This document shows, piece by piece, positions 17,245-26,275 of a stretch of DNA of 64,000 nt (positions are counted from its first letter, which is position 1; every line of letters begins with the position of its first letter). The translations under genes were made by a program, and so were the position numbers. This DNA comes from Cryobacterium flavum (GTDB lineage: Bacteria > Actinomycetota > Actinomycetes > Actinomycetales > Microbacteriaceae): the NCBI RefSeq assembly GCF_900103805.1, contig NZ_FNIB01000001.1:124001-188000 (forward strand), in the 5' to 3' direction. Under the pieces are notes generated by a model that was given only the letters and a program-made list of their open reading frames with translations, made no database searches and was not told the DNA's origin.

Positions 17245-17915
17245 TGAGCGCCAGCTCGGCCGTCGCTGGTCGCACCGTGCTGATCGCCGGTGCGACCAGC
17301 ACGGCCGGGCTGGCCGTCGCGCGCTCACTAGCGGATGCCGGCGCGCACGTGATTGCCGTCGGCTCCGCTCGAGCACGACTCCAGTCGGTGCTCGACGTCG
17401 CGCCGGACGCCGCGTTGTATGAGTGCGACCTGACGGATTTTGCCGCAGTGACCGCTCTGGCGGCCCAGGTCTCCCCCATCGACGGTCTCATCCACCTCGT
17501 CGGCGGCTGGCGCGGCGGCGGCGGGCTCGCTGGCCAGACCGATGAGGACTGGGATTTTCTGCACTCGCACGTGGTCACCACGCTGCGCAATACCACGCGG
17601 GCTTTCAATGCCGACCTGCTGGCCTCGTCGGCCGGGCGGCTCGCCATTGTCTCGAGCGTGTCCGTCGACCGGCCTCTAGCTGGCGGCGCAAACTATGCGG
17701 CCGCGAAGTCCGCGGCCGAGACCTGGGTGCGCGCGGTCGGTCAAGGATTTACGAAAGCCGGCGACACGGCCGCGGCCGTGATTTTCGTCGTGCGTTCGCT
17801 GGACGGGCTCGAGACCGAGCTGGCTACCCGCGTGAGCGGTTTGTGGGACGAGGCGGCGGCATCCGCTAATGGTAGCCGGGTGCTGCTTGCGTCGGAGGAT
17901 CCCGCTAGCGTGTAG
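17244..17915 (+). CDS. Short-chain dehydrogenase/reductase coupled to DUF6421
   Basis: 223 aa SDR. The cofactor motif is IAGATSTAGLAVA (about residues 13-25) and the catalytic YAAAK lies in GGANYAAAKSAAETW (about 153-157), preceded by VSSVSVDRP with the catalytic Ser. It is short for the family, and the region after the helix is poorly conserved. Overlaps the DUF6421 stop codon by one base, so translation is coupled. The substrate is unknown. Confidence 0.82.
   Translation: MSASSAVAGRTVLIAGATSTAGLAVARSLADAGAHVIAVGSARARLQSVLDVAPDAALYECDLTDFAAVTALAAQVSPIDGLIHLVGGWRGGGGLAGQTDEDWDFLHSHVVTTLRNTTRAFNADLLASSAGRLAIVSSVSVDRPLAGGANYAAAKSAAETWVRAVGQGFTKAGDTAAAVIFVVRSLDGLETELATRVSGLWDEAAASANGSRVLLASEDPASV
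17906..17911 (+). promoter_or_regulatory. -10 box TAGCGT of the histidine kinase gene (leaderless)
   Basis: TAGCGT, six bases, then the ATG at 17918. It overlaps the end of the SDR gene, whose stop is at 17913-17915, and allows separate transcription of the kinase operon. Confidence 0.4.
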
Positions 17916-17917
17916 TC

Positions 17918-19237
17918 ATGAGCACCACAGACTCCCCCCTCAGCGACGAGTGGCGGAGGCCCACCCCCAGCGGGCCGAGCCTGCGTAAGGACCTGTGGGT
18001 CGCGCTGGTTCTGGCCGCCGCGACCGCCGTGAGCGTGTCGCTCACCCGTACCTCCGGCGTCTTCAGTGACTCCCCGGTGTGGATCGTGGCGTTGTGGGTC
18101 GCACTCATCACCCTGCCGCTCGCGCTGCGTCGTCGCTGGCCCGAAGTCGTGGCTCTGACGGCCTCGGTGGTTTTCGCCGCCGGCGCCATGCTCGAAGCCG
18201 GCGACATGCTGTTCTCCAATATCTGCCTCTATATTGCTCTCTATTCGGTCGGTGCCTGGGGCCGCCACCGCATCGCCGCCAAGTGGGTGCGGGTCGCGAT
18301 CGTGGCCGGCATGTTCATCTGGCTGTTCGCGCAACTGATCGTGCAGGCCAACCAGCTCACCATGATGCCCGACCTCTCGCGCGACGGCTTCTTCTCCCCC
18401 TACGCGGCGTTCGGCGTTCTGCAGGTCTTGATCAATCTGGTCTATTTCGGTGCGGCCTGGTATTTCGGCGAATCCGCGTGGATTTCCGCGCGCAACGGCG
18501 CCGCCCTGAAAAGCAGCACCGCGGAGCTCGTAGCCGAGCGCGAGCGCACGGCCGCCCAGGCCATCACCCTGGAACGGGTGCGCATAGCCCGCGAGTTGCA
18601 CGACGTCGTCGCCCACCACGTGTCGGTCATGGGCGTGCAGGCCGGCGCGGCCCGGCGCATCCTCTCGAGTGACCCCGGGCAGGCGGCCGACGCGCTCACC
18701 ATCATCGAACAGAGCGCGCGCAGCGCGGTCGATGAACTGCACACCATGCTCGGAGCCCTGCGTGGCGACGATGCGCCGGGTAGTGAACCCACCAGCCAGA
18801 GCAGCAGCACGCGCGGCATCGCCCAGCTCGGCGAACTTGCCGACGAGAGCCGCACCGCCGGCGTTCCCGTGCGCTTGTCGATCGTGGGCGATGAACGTGC
18901 GATTCCCGCCACGATCGGCCTGAGCATCTATCGCATCGCCCAGGAAGCCCTGACCAACACCCGCAAACACGCCGGCCCCGGCGTCAGCACCGACCTCCGC
19001 TTGCGCTACGAAACGGATGCCGTCGAGCTCGAGATCACCGACGACGGCGTCGGCCCGCGGCGACAATTCGCCGCGGCGCTGCCCGGCGGCGCGAGCGCCG
19101 AGACCACCGGGCTCGGACAGCGGGGCATGCGCGAACGGGTCGCTGCCGTCGGCGGCGAACTGCACCTCGGGGGACGACCGCGCGGCGGCTACCTCGTGCG
19201 TGCCCGGTTTCCGCTCATGAAACGAGAGAACGCATGA
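17918..19237 (+). CDS. NarL-type sensor histidine kinase
   Basis: 439 aa. Four to five hydrophobic helices span about residues 28-195, followed by the dimerisation/phosphoacceptor motif ARELHDVVAHHVS (His about 230), an ALTNTRKHAG N-box and TGLGQRGMRERV in the ATP-binding domain. The HisKA_3/HATPase architecture matches kinases that phosphorylate LuxR-type regulators. It overlaps the response regulator gene by four bases. There is no periplasmic sensor domain, which suggests sensing of a membrane signal such as an antibiotic or envelope stress, and an ABC exporter follows. Confidence 0.9.
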   Translation: MSTTDSPLSDEWRRPTPSGPSLRKDLWVALVLAAATAVSVSLTRTSGVFSDSPVWIVALWVALITLPLALRRRWPEVVALTASVVFAAGAMLEAGDMLFSNICLYIALYSVGAWGRHRIAAKWVRVAIVAGMFIWLFAQLIVQANQLTMMPDLSRDGFFSPYAAFGVLQVLINLVYFGAAWYFGESAWISARNGAALKSSTAELVAERERTAAQAITLERVRIARELHDVVAHHVSVMGVQAGAARRILSSDPGQAADALTIIEQSARSAVDELHTMLGALRGDDAPGSEPTSQSSSTRGIAQLGELADESRTAGVPVRLSIVGDERAIPATIGLSIYRIAQEALTNTRKHAGPGVSTDLRLRYETDAVELEITDDGVGPRRQFAAALPGGASAETTGLGQRGMRERVAAVGGELHLGGRPRGGYLVRARFPLMKRENA

Positions 19238-19932
19238 GCGAGCCGGCCGGCATCCGCGTGCTGCTCGTCGACGACCAGGCTCTCGTACGCGCTGGGTTTC
19301 GTATCATTCTGCAGTCCGAGCCGGGCATTCTCGTCGTGGGCGAGGCCGCCGACGGCGCCGCCGCTCTCGTTTTGGCCCGAACGTTTCAGCCCGACGTCAT
19401 CTGCATGGACGTGCAGATGCCCGGCGTCGACGGCCTCACCGCCACCCGGTCCATCGTCGACGACCCGTCGATCCACGCCGCGGTGCTCATGCTCACGACC
19501 TTCGACCGCGAGGAATACCTTTTTGCCGCACTGCAACACGGCGCGAGCGGTTTCATCCTGAAGAATTCCACGCCCGAGGCGCTGATCGAGGCCGTTCAGG
19601 TGCTCGCCCGCGGCGATGCCCTGCTGGCCCCGGATGTGACCCGGCGCGTGATTGAGCGATGCGTGAACCCGGGTGGGGCATCCGTTTCACCGGTTGCAGC
19701 GGTGCCGAGCGAGCTGCAGGAGCTGACCGAGCGCGAGTCCGAGGTCTTCGCGCTGCTGGCCCAGGGCCTGGCCAACGCCGAAATTGCCGCGCAGCTCTTT
19801 CTCGGCGAGGCCACGGTGAAATCACACGTCTCCAAGGTGCTGATGAAGCTCGGGCTGCGCGACCGCATCCAAGCCGTTGTCTACGCCTACGAGCACCGCG
19901 TGATCGTGCCCGGAGGCGCGCTCGAGGCGTAG
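19234..19932 (+). CDS. LuxR/NarL-type response regulator
   Basis: 232 aa. The receiver domain has LLVDDQALVRAGF (acidic pair at about 13-14), the phosphoacceptor Asp at about 59 in ICMDVQMPG, the conserved Thr in LTTF and Lys in FILKNS. The C-terminal helix-turn-helix reads LTERESEVFALLAQGLANAE, then ATVKSHVSKVLMKLGL. Partner of the upstream kinase, with overlapping coding ends. It probably activates the ABC transporter genes that start about 100 bases downstream. Confidence 0.92.
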   Translation: MSEPAGIRVLLVDDQALVRAGFRIILQSEPGILVVGEAADGAAALVLARTFQPDVICMDVQMPGVDGLTATRSIVDDPSIHAAVLMLTTFDREEYLFAALQHGASGFILKNSTPEALIEAVQVLARGDALLAPDVTRRVIERCVNPGGASVSPVAAVPSELQELTERESEVFALLAQGLANAEIAAQLFLGEATVKSHVSKVLMKLGLRDRIQAVVYAYEHRVIVPGGALEA

Positions 19933-20028
19933 CTCCGCCGCCCGGTGGAGACCGGTTCACCCGCCAGGCGGATGCGTCGCCTGAACGCCCCGCGCTACCG
20001 TGAAGGCACACGCAACGAGAGGGCGAGC

Positions 20029-20913
20029 ATGCTCGACATCAGGGGAGTCACCAAGAGCTATGGCATCAGAGAGGTACTCACCGACGTGAGCTTCACTGTC
20101 GGGGACGGCCGCATGACCGGCTTCGTCGGCGCCAACGGCGCCGGTAAAACCACGACAATGCGAATCATTCTCGGCGTACTCTCGCCGGATACGGGCACCG
20201 TTTTCATCGACGGCGTGCCGGTCACCGCGAGCGACCGCCGCCGGTTCGGCTACATGCCCGAAGAGCGCGGCCTCTACCCGAAGATGAAGGTCGCCGAACA
20301 GCTGGTGTACCTGGCGCGCCTGCACGGGCTGACGCCGGCATCCGCTCGCCGCAATACTGCCGACCTGCTCGAGCGTCTCGGGCTCACCGAACGCGCCGGC
20401 GACACCGTTGAGTCACTCTCGCTCGGCAACCAGCAACGCGCGCAGATCGCCGCCGCGCTCGTGCACGATCCCGAGTTTCTCGTGCTCGATGAGCCATTCT
20501 CCGGCCTCGACCCACTCGCGGTGGAGGTCGTGATGAGCGTGCTCGCCGGCTACGCCGCCCAGGGCGCGCCCGTGCTGTTCTCCTCGCACCAGTTGGACAT
20601 CGTCGAACGGCTCTGCGACGACCTCGTCATCATCGCCGACGGCGAGATTCGCGCGAACGGTTCCCGCGAGGCGCTGCGCGAGCAGCACAGCAGCCCCCGC
20701 TTCGAAATTCGCACGCAAGGCGACACTGGCTGGGTCCGCTCGCAGCCGGGCATTACCGTGATCGACTTCGACGGCGACTTCGCCGTTTTTGAAGCCGAAA
20801 CGGATGCCGCCAGCCAGGCCGTTCTGCAGCACGCGATCACGCTCGGCGCCGTTCACAGTTTCAGCCAGCAGAGGCCCACCCTCGCCACCATCTTCAAGGA
20901 GGTCATCGCATGA
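20029..20913 (+). CDS. ABC transporter ATP-binding protein (NatA-like)
   Basis: About 294 aa. Walker A GANGAGKTT (about 39-47), an ABC signature in the degenerate form LSLGNQQR, Walker B FLVLDEPFSGLDP and the H-loop FSSHQLD. The C-terminal DUF4162-like extension (FEIRTQGDTGW onward) is typical of ABC-2 exporters such as NatA. The start at 20029 is chosen because the protein begins with the first strand of the fold and has GAGAGGG upstream. It pairs with the permease that begins four bases before its end. Confidence 0.9.
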   Translation: MLDIRGVTKSYGIREVLTDVSFTVGDGRMTGFVGANGAGKTTTMRIILGVLSPDTGTVFIDGVPVTASDRRRFGYMPEERGLYPKMKVAEQLVYLARLHGLTPASARRNTADLLERLGLTERAGDTVESLSLGNQQRAQIAAALVHDPEFLVLDEPFSGLDPLAVEVVMSVLAGYAAQGAPVLFSSHQLDIVERLCDDLVIIADGEIRANGSREALREQHSSPRFEIRTQGDTGWVRSQPGITVIDFDGDFAVFEAETDAASQAVLQHAITLGAVHSFSQQRPTLATIFKEVIA

Positions 20914-22022
20914 GCAACGCTACCCGCCCGGTGCACACCGCGCCCACCTTCGCCCAGAGCGTTTGGCTGGTCTCCAACCGGGAGATCACGGCCCGCCTGC
21001 GCAGCAAGTCCTTTCTGATCGCGACCGGCATTCTGCTGCTCATCTCCGTGGCGTCGGTCGTCGTCGGCAGTCTTCTCAGCCAGAACACGACTCTGACCAA
21101 GGTCGCCGTCGTCGGCACGGCCATCAGCGTCGTCGAACAGACCGAAGCCTTCGACATCGTCGAATCCGACACGGTCAAGGAAGCCGAAGCGCTCGTGCGC
21201 GACGGCTCGGTCGACGCGGCCGTTGTGCCCTCTGGCAGTGCCGATTCGCTGCTCGGAATCACGGTGATCGCCCTGGATTCAGCGCCGATCGATGTTCTCG
21301 GCACGCTCAGCGTGAGCCCCGATCTGAAGATTCTCGAGCCGGCCTCGCAGAACGGTTTTCTCGCCTACCTCGTTGCCATTGGCTTCGGCATCATCTTTCT
21401 CATGTCGGCGACCACGTTCGGTGCCACTATCGCCCAGAGCGTCGTCGAAGAAAAGCAGACCCGCATCGTCGAAATTCTCATGTCGACCATCTCGGTGCGG
21501 GCCCTGCTCGCCGGCAAGGTGCTCGGCAACAGCCTGATGGCGTTCGGGCAGATCGTGGCCATCGGATTGCTGGTCTCCGTGGGCTTGGCAGTGACTGGGC
21601 AACGGGTGCTGCTGGCCGATGTGGGCCCGGCCATCATCTGGTTCGCCGTGTTCTTCGCCTTCGGATTCGTGCTGCTCGCCTCACTCTACGCGGCCACCGC
21701 CTCGATGGTGTCACGGCAGGAAGACGTCGGCTCGGCGACCTCGCCGGTGCTGTTCCTCGTCATGATCCCGTACTTTCTGGTGGTCTTCTTCAACGACAAC
21801 CCGCTCGTGCTGGCGATCATGTCGTACGTTCCGTTCTCCGCGCCGGTCGGCATGCCGGTGCGAATCTTCCTCGGTGACGCCGAGTGGTGGGAGCCCGTGC
21901 TCTCCCTTGTCGTGCTGGCCCTGTCGACGATCGTGGTGATTCTGATCGGGTCGCGCATCTACTCCAACGCGCTGCTGCGCATGGGCGCCCGGGTGTCGCT
22001 GCGCGAAGCCCTGCACAAGTAG
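20910..22022 (+). CDS. ABC-2 type exporter permease (NatB-like)
   Basis: 370 aa. One N-terminal helix (about 35-55), a large extracytoplasmic domain and five to six C-terminal helices, as in the NatB/YhaP ABC-2 permeases. The hallmark segment GATIAQSVVEEKQTRIVEILMS precedes helix 3. Works with the ATPase encoded immediately upstream and is likely controlled by the kinase/regulator pair. The exported substrate may be sodium, a lipid or an antimicrobial; sequence alone does not decide. Confidence 0.9.
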   Translation: MSNATRPVHTAPTFAQSVWLVSNREITARLRSKSFLIATGILLLISVASVVVGSLLSQNTTLTKVAVVGTAISVVEQTEAFDIVESDTVKEAEALVRDGSVDAAVVPSGSADSLLGITVIALDSAPIDVLGTLSVSPDLKILEPASQNGFLAYLVAIGFGIIFLMSATTFGATIAQSVVEEKQTRIVEILMSTISVRALLAGKVLGNSLMAFGQIVAIGLLVSVGLAVTGQRVLLADVGPAIIWFAVFFAFGFVLLASLYAATASMVSRQEDVGSATSPVLFLVMIPYFLVVFFNDNPLVLAIMSYVPFSAPVGMPVRIFLGDAEWWEPVLSLVVLALSTIVVILIGSRIYSNALLRMGARVSLREALHK

Positions 22023-22057
22023 GGCGGACAGCCAGCCGAATGCGGGAGGATGGAGGG

Positions 22058-23122
22058 GTGACCCAACTCCATGATCTGTCCTCCCGCGGTTTCGCCTCCG
22101 ACAACTACTCCGGCATTCATCCGGAAATTCTGGAGGCGATGAGCCAGGCCAACGGCGCCCACCAGATCGCCTACGGCGAAGACGTCTATACGGCGCGGCT
22201 GCAGGAGGTCTTCGCCGACCAGTTCGGCGCCGGCGTCGAAGCTTTTCCGGTGTTCAACGGGACCGGCGCCAACGTCACCGGGCTGCAGTCGATGCTGCCG
22301 CGCTGGGGCGCCGTGATCTGCTCGGCCACGGCGCACATCCACAACGACGAGGGCGGAGCCCCCGAACACGTCGGCGGGTTCAAACTGCTGCCGGTGGTCA
22401 CCCCCGACGGCAAGCTCACCCCCGAACTCATCGACCAGGAAGCGTGGGGCTGGGGCGATGAACACCGCGCCCAGCCGCTCGTCGTGGCTATCACCCAGAC
22501 CACCGAACTCGGCACCGCCTACACCGTCGACGAGGTGCGCGCCATCGCCGACCACGCCCATTCCAAGGGAATGACGCTGCACATGGACGGCGCCCGCATC
22601 TCCAACGCCGCCGCGAGCCTCGGGGTGCCGCTCCGCGCCTTCACCCGTGACGCCGGCGTCGACGTGCTCAGCTTCGGCGGCACGAAGAACGGCATGATGC
22701 TGGGTGAGTGCATCGTGGTACTGAACCCGGCGGCATCCACTGGCTTGAAGTTTCTGCGCAAGTCGAACATGCAGCTCTCCAGCAAGATGCGCTTCGTCTC
22801 GGCGCAACTGATCGCGCTGCTCGAGCGCGACCTGTGGCTGCGAAACGCCTCCCACTCGAACAAGATGGCGGCCCGGCTGCGCGGCGCGCTCGAAAGCGCC
22901 ATCGCCGATGGCACCATCACCGGGCTGGCCTTCAGCCAGGCCACCCAGGCCAACGCCATCTTCGCCACCTTGCCGGCCGGCGTCGCCGACCGGTTGCGCG
23001 AGTCGTTCAGGTTCTATGACTGGGATGCGTCGAAGAATGAGGTGCGCTGGATGTGCGGCTTCGACACCACCGAGGACGACATCGACCAGTTCGTCGCCGC
23101 GATCACCCGGGAGTTGTCATGA
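22058..23122 (+). CDS. Low-specificity L-threonine aldolase
   Basis: 354 aa from a GTG preceded by a strong purine-rich GGAGG. A fold-type I PLP enzyme: FASDNYSGIHPEILEAM at the start, the cofactor clamp region GTGANVTGLQ, Asp in LHMDGARISNAAA, and the Schiff-base lysine in LSFGGTKNGMMLG. Cleaves L-threonine or L-allo-threonine to glycine and acetaldehyde, or other beta-hydroxy amino acids. The reading frame is open upstream into the ABC permease gene, but that part is non-coding. The stop overlaps the start of the ligase gene (ATGA). Confidence 0.88.
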   Translation: MTQLHDLSSRGFASDNYSGIHPEILEAMSQANGAHQIAYGEDVYTARLQEVFADQFGAGVEAFPVFNGTGANVTGLQSMLPRWGAVICSATAHIHNDEGGAPEHVGGFKLLPVVTPDGKLTPELIDQEAWGWGDEHRAQPLVVAITQTTELGTAYTVDEVRAIADHAHSKGMTLHMDGARISNAAASLGVPLRAFTRDAGVDVLSFGGTKNGMMLGECIVVLNPAASTGLKFLRKSNMQLSSKMRFVSAQLIALLERDLWLRNASHSNKMAARLRGALESAIADGTITGLAFSQATQANAIFATLPAGVADRLRESFRFYDWDASKNEVRWMCGFDTTEDDIDQFVAAITRELS

Positions 23123-24804
23123 CCTTCAGGGACCAGCCCTGGCTCGCCTCGTACGCGCCGGGCGTTCCCGGCACGATCGAGGAGACCACCGAAACTCTCA
23201 CCGACATGATGGAGACCTCGGCCGAACGGTTCGCACCGTGCATCGCCCTGGACTTCTTCGGCGAGACCACCACCTACGCCGAGCTCGGCGAGCAGATCTC
23301 CCGCGCCGCCAACGGCCTGCGCAAACTCGGAGTGAGCCCCGGCGACCGCGTTGCCATCGTGCTGCCGAACTGCCCGCAGCACGTCGTTGCGTTCTACGCG
23401 GTGCTGCGCCTCGGCGCCATCGTGGTCGAGCACAATCCGCTCTACACCGACCGGGAGCTGCGCCACCAGTTTGAAGACCACGGCGCGAAGGTCGCCATCG
23501 TCTGGGACAAGGTCTACGAGTCGGTGCGCACTTTTCCGGGTGATATGGGGGTAGCGGATGTCGTTACCGTCGACCTCACCCGCGCGATGCCGTTCTCGAA
23601 ACGGCTGGCTCTCAAACTGCCGATCAAGAAAGCCCGGGATGCCCGCGCCTCGCTCACCGCCGCACCCGGAAAGGGCGCAATCACCTGGGAGTCGATCGCG
23701 GGCGCTCGCAAGCTGCACCCCTCGCACCAGCGCCCGCTGCTGACCGACACCGCCGTGCTGCAGTACACCAGCGGCACGACCGGCACCCCGAAGGGCGCCA
23801 TTTTGAGCCACTACAACCTGCGCGCCAACGCCGCGCAGGGCTCCGCCTGGGTGGCGGGCCTCCGCCCCGGCGATGAAACCGTCTACGGCGTATTGCCGAT
23901 GTTTCACGCCTACGGCCTCACCCTGTGCCTCACCTTCGCGATGAGCATCGGCGCCCGCCTCGTGCTGTTTCCGAAGTTCGATGAGAAGCTCGTGCTCGAC
24001 GCCGCCAAGCATGCGCCGCCCAGCTTTCTTCCGGCAGTGCCCCCGATCTACGACCGCCTGGTCACGGCCGCAGCAAAGAAAAGGGTGAGCCTCGCCGGCA
24101 TCCGCTTTGCGATTTCGGGCGCCATGAACCTGCCGGTGTCGATCGTGGAACGCTGGGAGAAAGTCACCGGCGGACTGCTGGTCGAGGGCTACGGCATGAC
24201 CGAGGCGTCACCGATCGTGGCCGGCAACCCGATCGGCCCGAGCCGCCGCCCCGGAACGGTGGGCGTGCCGTTTCCGAGCACCGACATTCGCGTCGTCGAC
24301 CCCGACGACCCCACGGTTGAGCTCGGCTTCGAAGAAGAGGGCGAGCTGCTCGTTCACGGCCCCCAGGTCTTCTCGGGCTATTGGGACCGGCCCACCGAGA
24401 GCGCCCAGGCGCTGCTGCCCGGCGGCTGGCTGCGCACTGGCGATATCGTGCGGGTCTCCGCCGACGGCTTCATCACCGTTGTCGATCGCATGAAAGAGCT
24501 CATCATCACCGGCGGTTTCAACGTGTCGCCGTCCGAGGTGGAAGAAGCGCTGCTGTCGCACCCCGACATCACCGATGCGGCCGCGGTCGGCCTTCCGAGC
24601 GCGAACGGCGGCGAAGACGTCGTGGCTGTGGTGGTACTGCGGTCCGGTACGGAACTCGACGTGGCCGCGGTGCGCGAGTACTGCCGCACCCGCCTGTCGG
24701 CCTATAAGGTGCCGCGCCGCATCGTGGAGGTCGACGACCTGCCGCGCAGCCTGCTCGGCAAGGTGCTGCGCCGCGAGGTGCGAAACCGTCTGCAGGGCAA
24801 GTAG
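23119..24804 (+). CDS. Long-chain fatty acid-CoA ligase (AMP-binding)
   Basis: 561 aa of the ANL adenylating superfamily. The P-loop-like YTSGTTGTPKGA motif (about 212-223), GYGMTEASPI (about 358-367), the DRMKELIITGGFNVSPSEVE hinge region and the C-terminal catalytic Lys in RSLLGKVLRRE are all present. Activates a fatty acid via acyl-AMP to acyl-CoA. Translationally coupled to threonine aldolase, with no obvious metabolic link. The start is the ATG overlapping the preceding stop. Confidence 0.9.
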   Translation: MTFRDQPWLASYAPGVPGTIEETTETLTDMMETSAERFAPCIALDFFGETTTYAELGEQISRAANGLRKLGVSPGDRVAIVLPNCPQHVVAFYAVLRLGAIVVEHNPLYTDRELRHQFEDHGAKVAIVWDKVYESVRTFPGDMGVADVVTVDLTRAMPFSKRLALKLPIKKARDARASLTAAPGKGAITWESIAGARKLHPSHQRPLLTDTAVLQYTSGTTGTPKGAILSHYNLRANAAQGSAWVAGLRPGDETVYGVLPMFHAYGLTLCLTFAMSIGARLVLFPKFDEKLVLDAAKHAPPSFLPAVPPIYDRLVTAAAKKRVSLAGIRFAISGAMNLPVSIVERWEKVTGGLLVEGYGMTEASPIVAGNPIGPSRRPGTVGVPFPSTDIRVVDPDDPTVELGFEEEGELLVHGPQVFSGYWDRPTESAQALLPGGWLRTGDIVRVSADGFITVVDRMKELIITGGFNVSPSEVEEALLSHPDITDAAAVGLPSANGGEDVVAVVVLRSGTELDVAAVREYCRTRLSAYKVPRRIVEVDDLPRSLLGKVLRREVRNRLQGK

Positions 24805-24813
24805 CCGGCGCAG

Positions 24814-25479
24814 CTAACCGTGGTTGGGGCAGTAGGACCGTAGCTGCTTTTGGTACAGGGTCTCCGGAAGGAAGTCCTGCACCTCCCCCATGGTCGGCGC
24901 CGGCGTCGGCTGCCCACACACGAGCATGGTGGCGATGAGGCCGTTCGTGGTTGTCGTGAGCAGTCCGGAGCCCACCTCGCTGCCGGAGCAGCTCAGGTCG
25001 AAGGCAACCTGAATCTGATTGGTTTGAAAACCCATGATGGTTGTCCCCACGAGTGGAACGGACGGTTTCGCCGCCTCGAAGTCAACCTGCGGATGCCCGA
25101 GGTCCGTCGTCTCCGTCTGCCCGGTGCGTTCAAACTCCGCCAACAGAAAATCGATCCACTCGGGCGTGAAATAGTCGCGGGAGAGCAGATCGTCGCTGAC
25201 GAGACTGGAGGTGTAGGTGAGCTCGGTGTCGACAGCGGACTCCGTGCCGTCGGCGGCGACGGTGAGCTCCCGGTGACCGAGCGTGGCCGGCTCCGCATCC
25301 TGCATTGGGTGCCAGGTCAGTTGCGCATCGTGCTGGCTGCAGGCAACCGGTTCCGGGCTCGAAACGGATGCCGTCGGCGTCACGTCCGCAGGGAAGAAAG
25401 CGCTGCAGCCGGCCAGCGCGACCACGATCGTGGTCGCCACTGCCAGTACTCCGACGGAACGAGACCTGGCCTGATTCAT
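24814..25479 (-). CDS. Hypothetical lipoprotein
   Basis: About 221 aa. Signal sequence with a lipobox ending ALAGC, Cys at about 25, then a Thr/Ser/Pro-rich linker and a soluble domain. I do not recognise the domain. Four further cysteines could form disulfides. The start is chosen at 25479 because AAGGGG lies about 12 bases upstream and the signal peptide begins directly; an in-frame ATG or GTG 13 codons earlier gives an unlikely charged extension. It converges on the acyl-CoA ligase gene. Confidence 0.7.
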   Translation of the reverse strand: MNQARSRSVGVLAVATTIVVALAGCSAFFPADVTPTASVSSPEPVACSQHDAQLTWHPMQDAEPATLGHRELTVAADGTESAVDTELTYTSSLVSDDLLSRDYFTPEWIDFLLAEFERTGQTETTDLGHPQVDFEAAKPSVPLVGTTIMGFQTNQIQVAFDLSCSGSEVGSGLLTTTTNGLIATMLVCGQPTPAPTMGEVQDFLPETLYQKQLRSYCPNHG

Positions 25480-25605
25480 CACGGTCCCACCCCTTGTCGT
25501 CACATCGCGTAATGACACCCTAGACGGAATAGTGCGCAGTCTGCAGCGTTATAGATCGTGGGTCAACGCAGCCCCGCCTACGTTCCTCGATCAAAGGATT
25601 CGCCC

Positions 25606-26196
25606 ATGACCCTCATTGCAGACACGAACCGTCGCGCCGACACCGCATCTCCTCTCATCGAGATCCTGGCCGAGCGCTGGAGCCCGCGCGCCTACGACAA
25701 GAGCGCTGTCATCGACGAGGCCACCCTCACGACCGTGCTCGAAGCGGCCCGTTGGGCTCCCTCGGGCAGCAACCGGCAGCCGGCCCGGTTCATCGTGGCT
25801 CGGCGCGGTTCGGCGAGTTTTGTCAAGATCCACGATGCCCTCAAGGGGTTTAACCAGGTGTGGGCCGATTCGGCATCCGTTTTGATCGTCAATGTGGCGC
25901 AGCTGCCGGCGGAGGGCGAACGCCAGAACCCGTGGGCGCGCTACGACCTCGGCCAGTCCGTTGCGCACCTGTCGATTCAGGCCCAGCACGAGGGTCTGCA
26001 CACGCACCAGATGGGCGGATTCGACGGTGCTGCCATCGCGGCGGCCTTCGACCTCACCCCCGAGCAGGACGTCGTCACCGTCACGGCGCTGGGAGTGCTT
26101 GGCAATGCCGACGATCTCACCGCCGAGCTGCGCGAGCGCGAGGTTGCTCCCCGCACCCGCCTCCCCCTCAGCGAGTTGCTCCTCAGCAACGACTAG
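25606..26196 (+). CDS. Nitroreductase-family protein
   Basis: About 196 aa. The N-terminal pattern ERWSPRAYDKSAVIDEATL followed by EAARWAPSGSNRQPARFIV is the FMN-binding signature of the nitroreductase family (the RSxRxF motif is relaxed to SPRAYD). Probably an FMN-dependent NAD(P)H oxidoreductase of unknown substrate. The ATG follows AAAGGA by six bases. A very strong hairpin 15 bases past the stop ends the transcript. Confidence 0.85.
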   Translation: MTLIADTNRRADTASPLIEILAERWSPRAYDKSAVIDEATLTTVLEAARWAPSGSNRQPARFIVARRGSASFVKIHDALKGFNQVWADSASVLIVNVAQLPAEGERQNPWARYDLGQSVAHLSIQAQHEGLHTHQMGGFDGAAIAAAFDLTPEQDVVTVTALGVLGNADDLTAELREREVAPRTRLPLSELLLSND

Positions 26197-26210
26197 TTCT
26201 GCCCGTTTTG

Positions 26211-26267
26211 CGAGAGCGCAAAAAGTGCCCGTTTGAACACGTCAAACGGGCACTTTTTGCGCTCTCG
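26211..26267. terminator. Bidirectional hairpin terminator with 26-bp perfect stem
   Basis: Arms 26211-26236 and 26242-26267 are perfectly complementary over 26 bp with a 5-base loop (ACACG). Runs of five A and five T lie inside the stem, so it can act on both strands between the convergent nitroreductase and alcohol dehydrogenase genes. The outer CGAGAGCG resembles the hairpins at 27378 and 62997. Confidence 0.8.
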
Positions 26268-26275
26268 AGGGGCTG

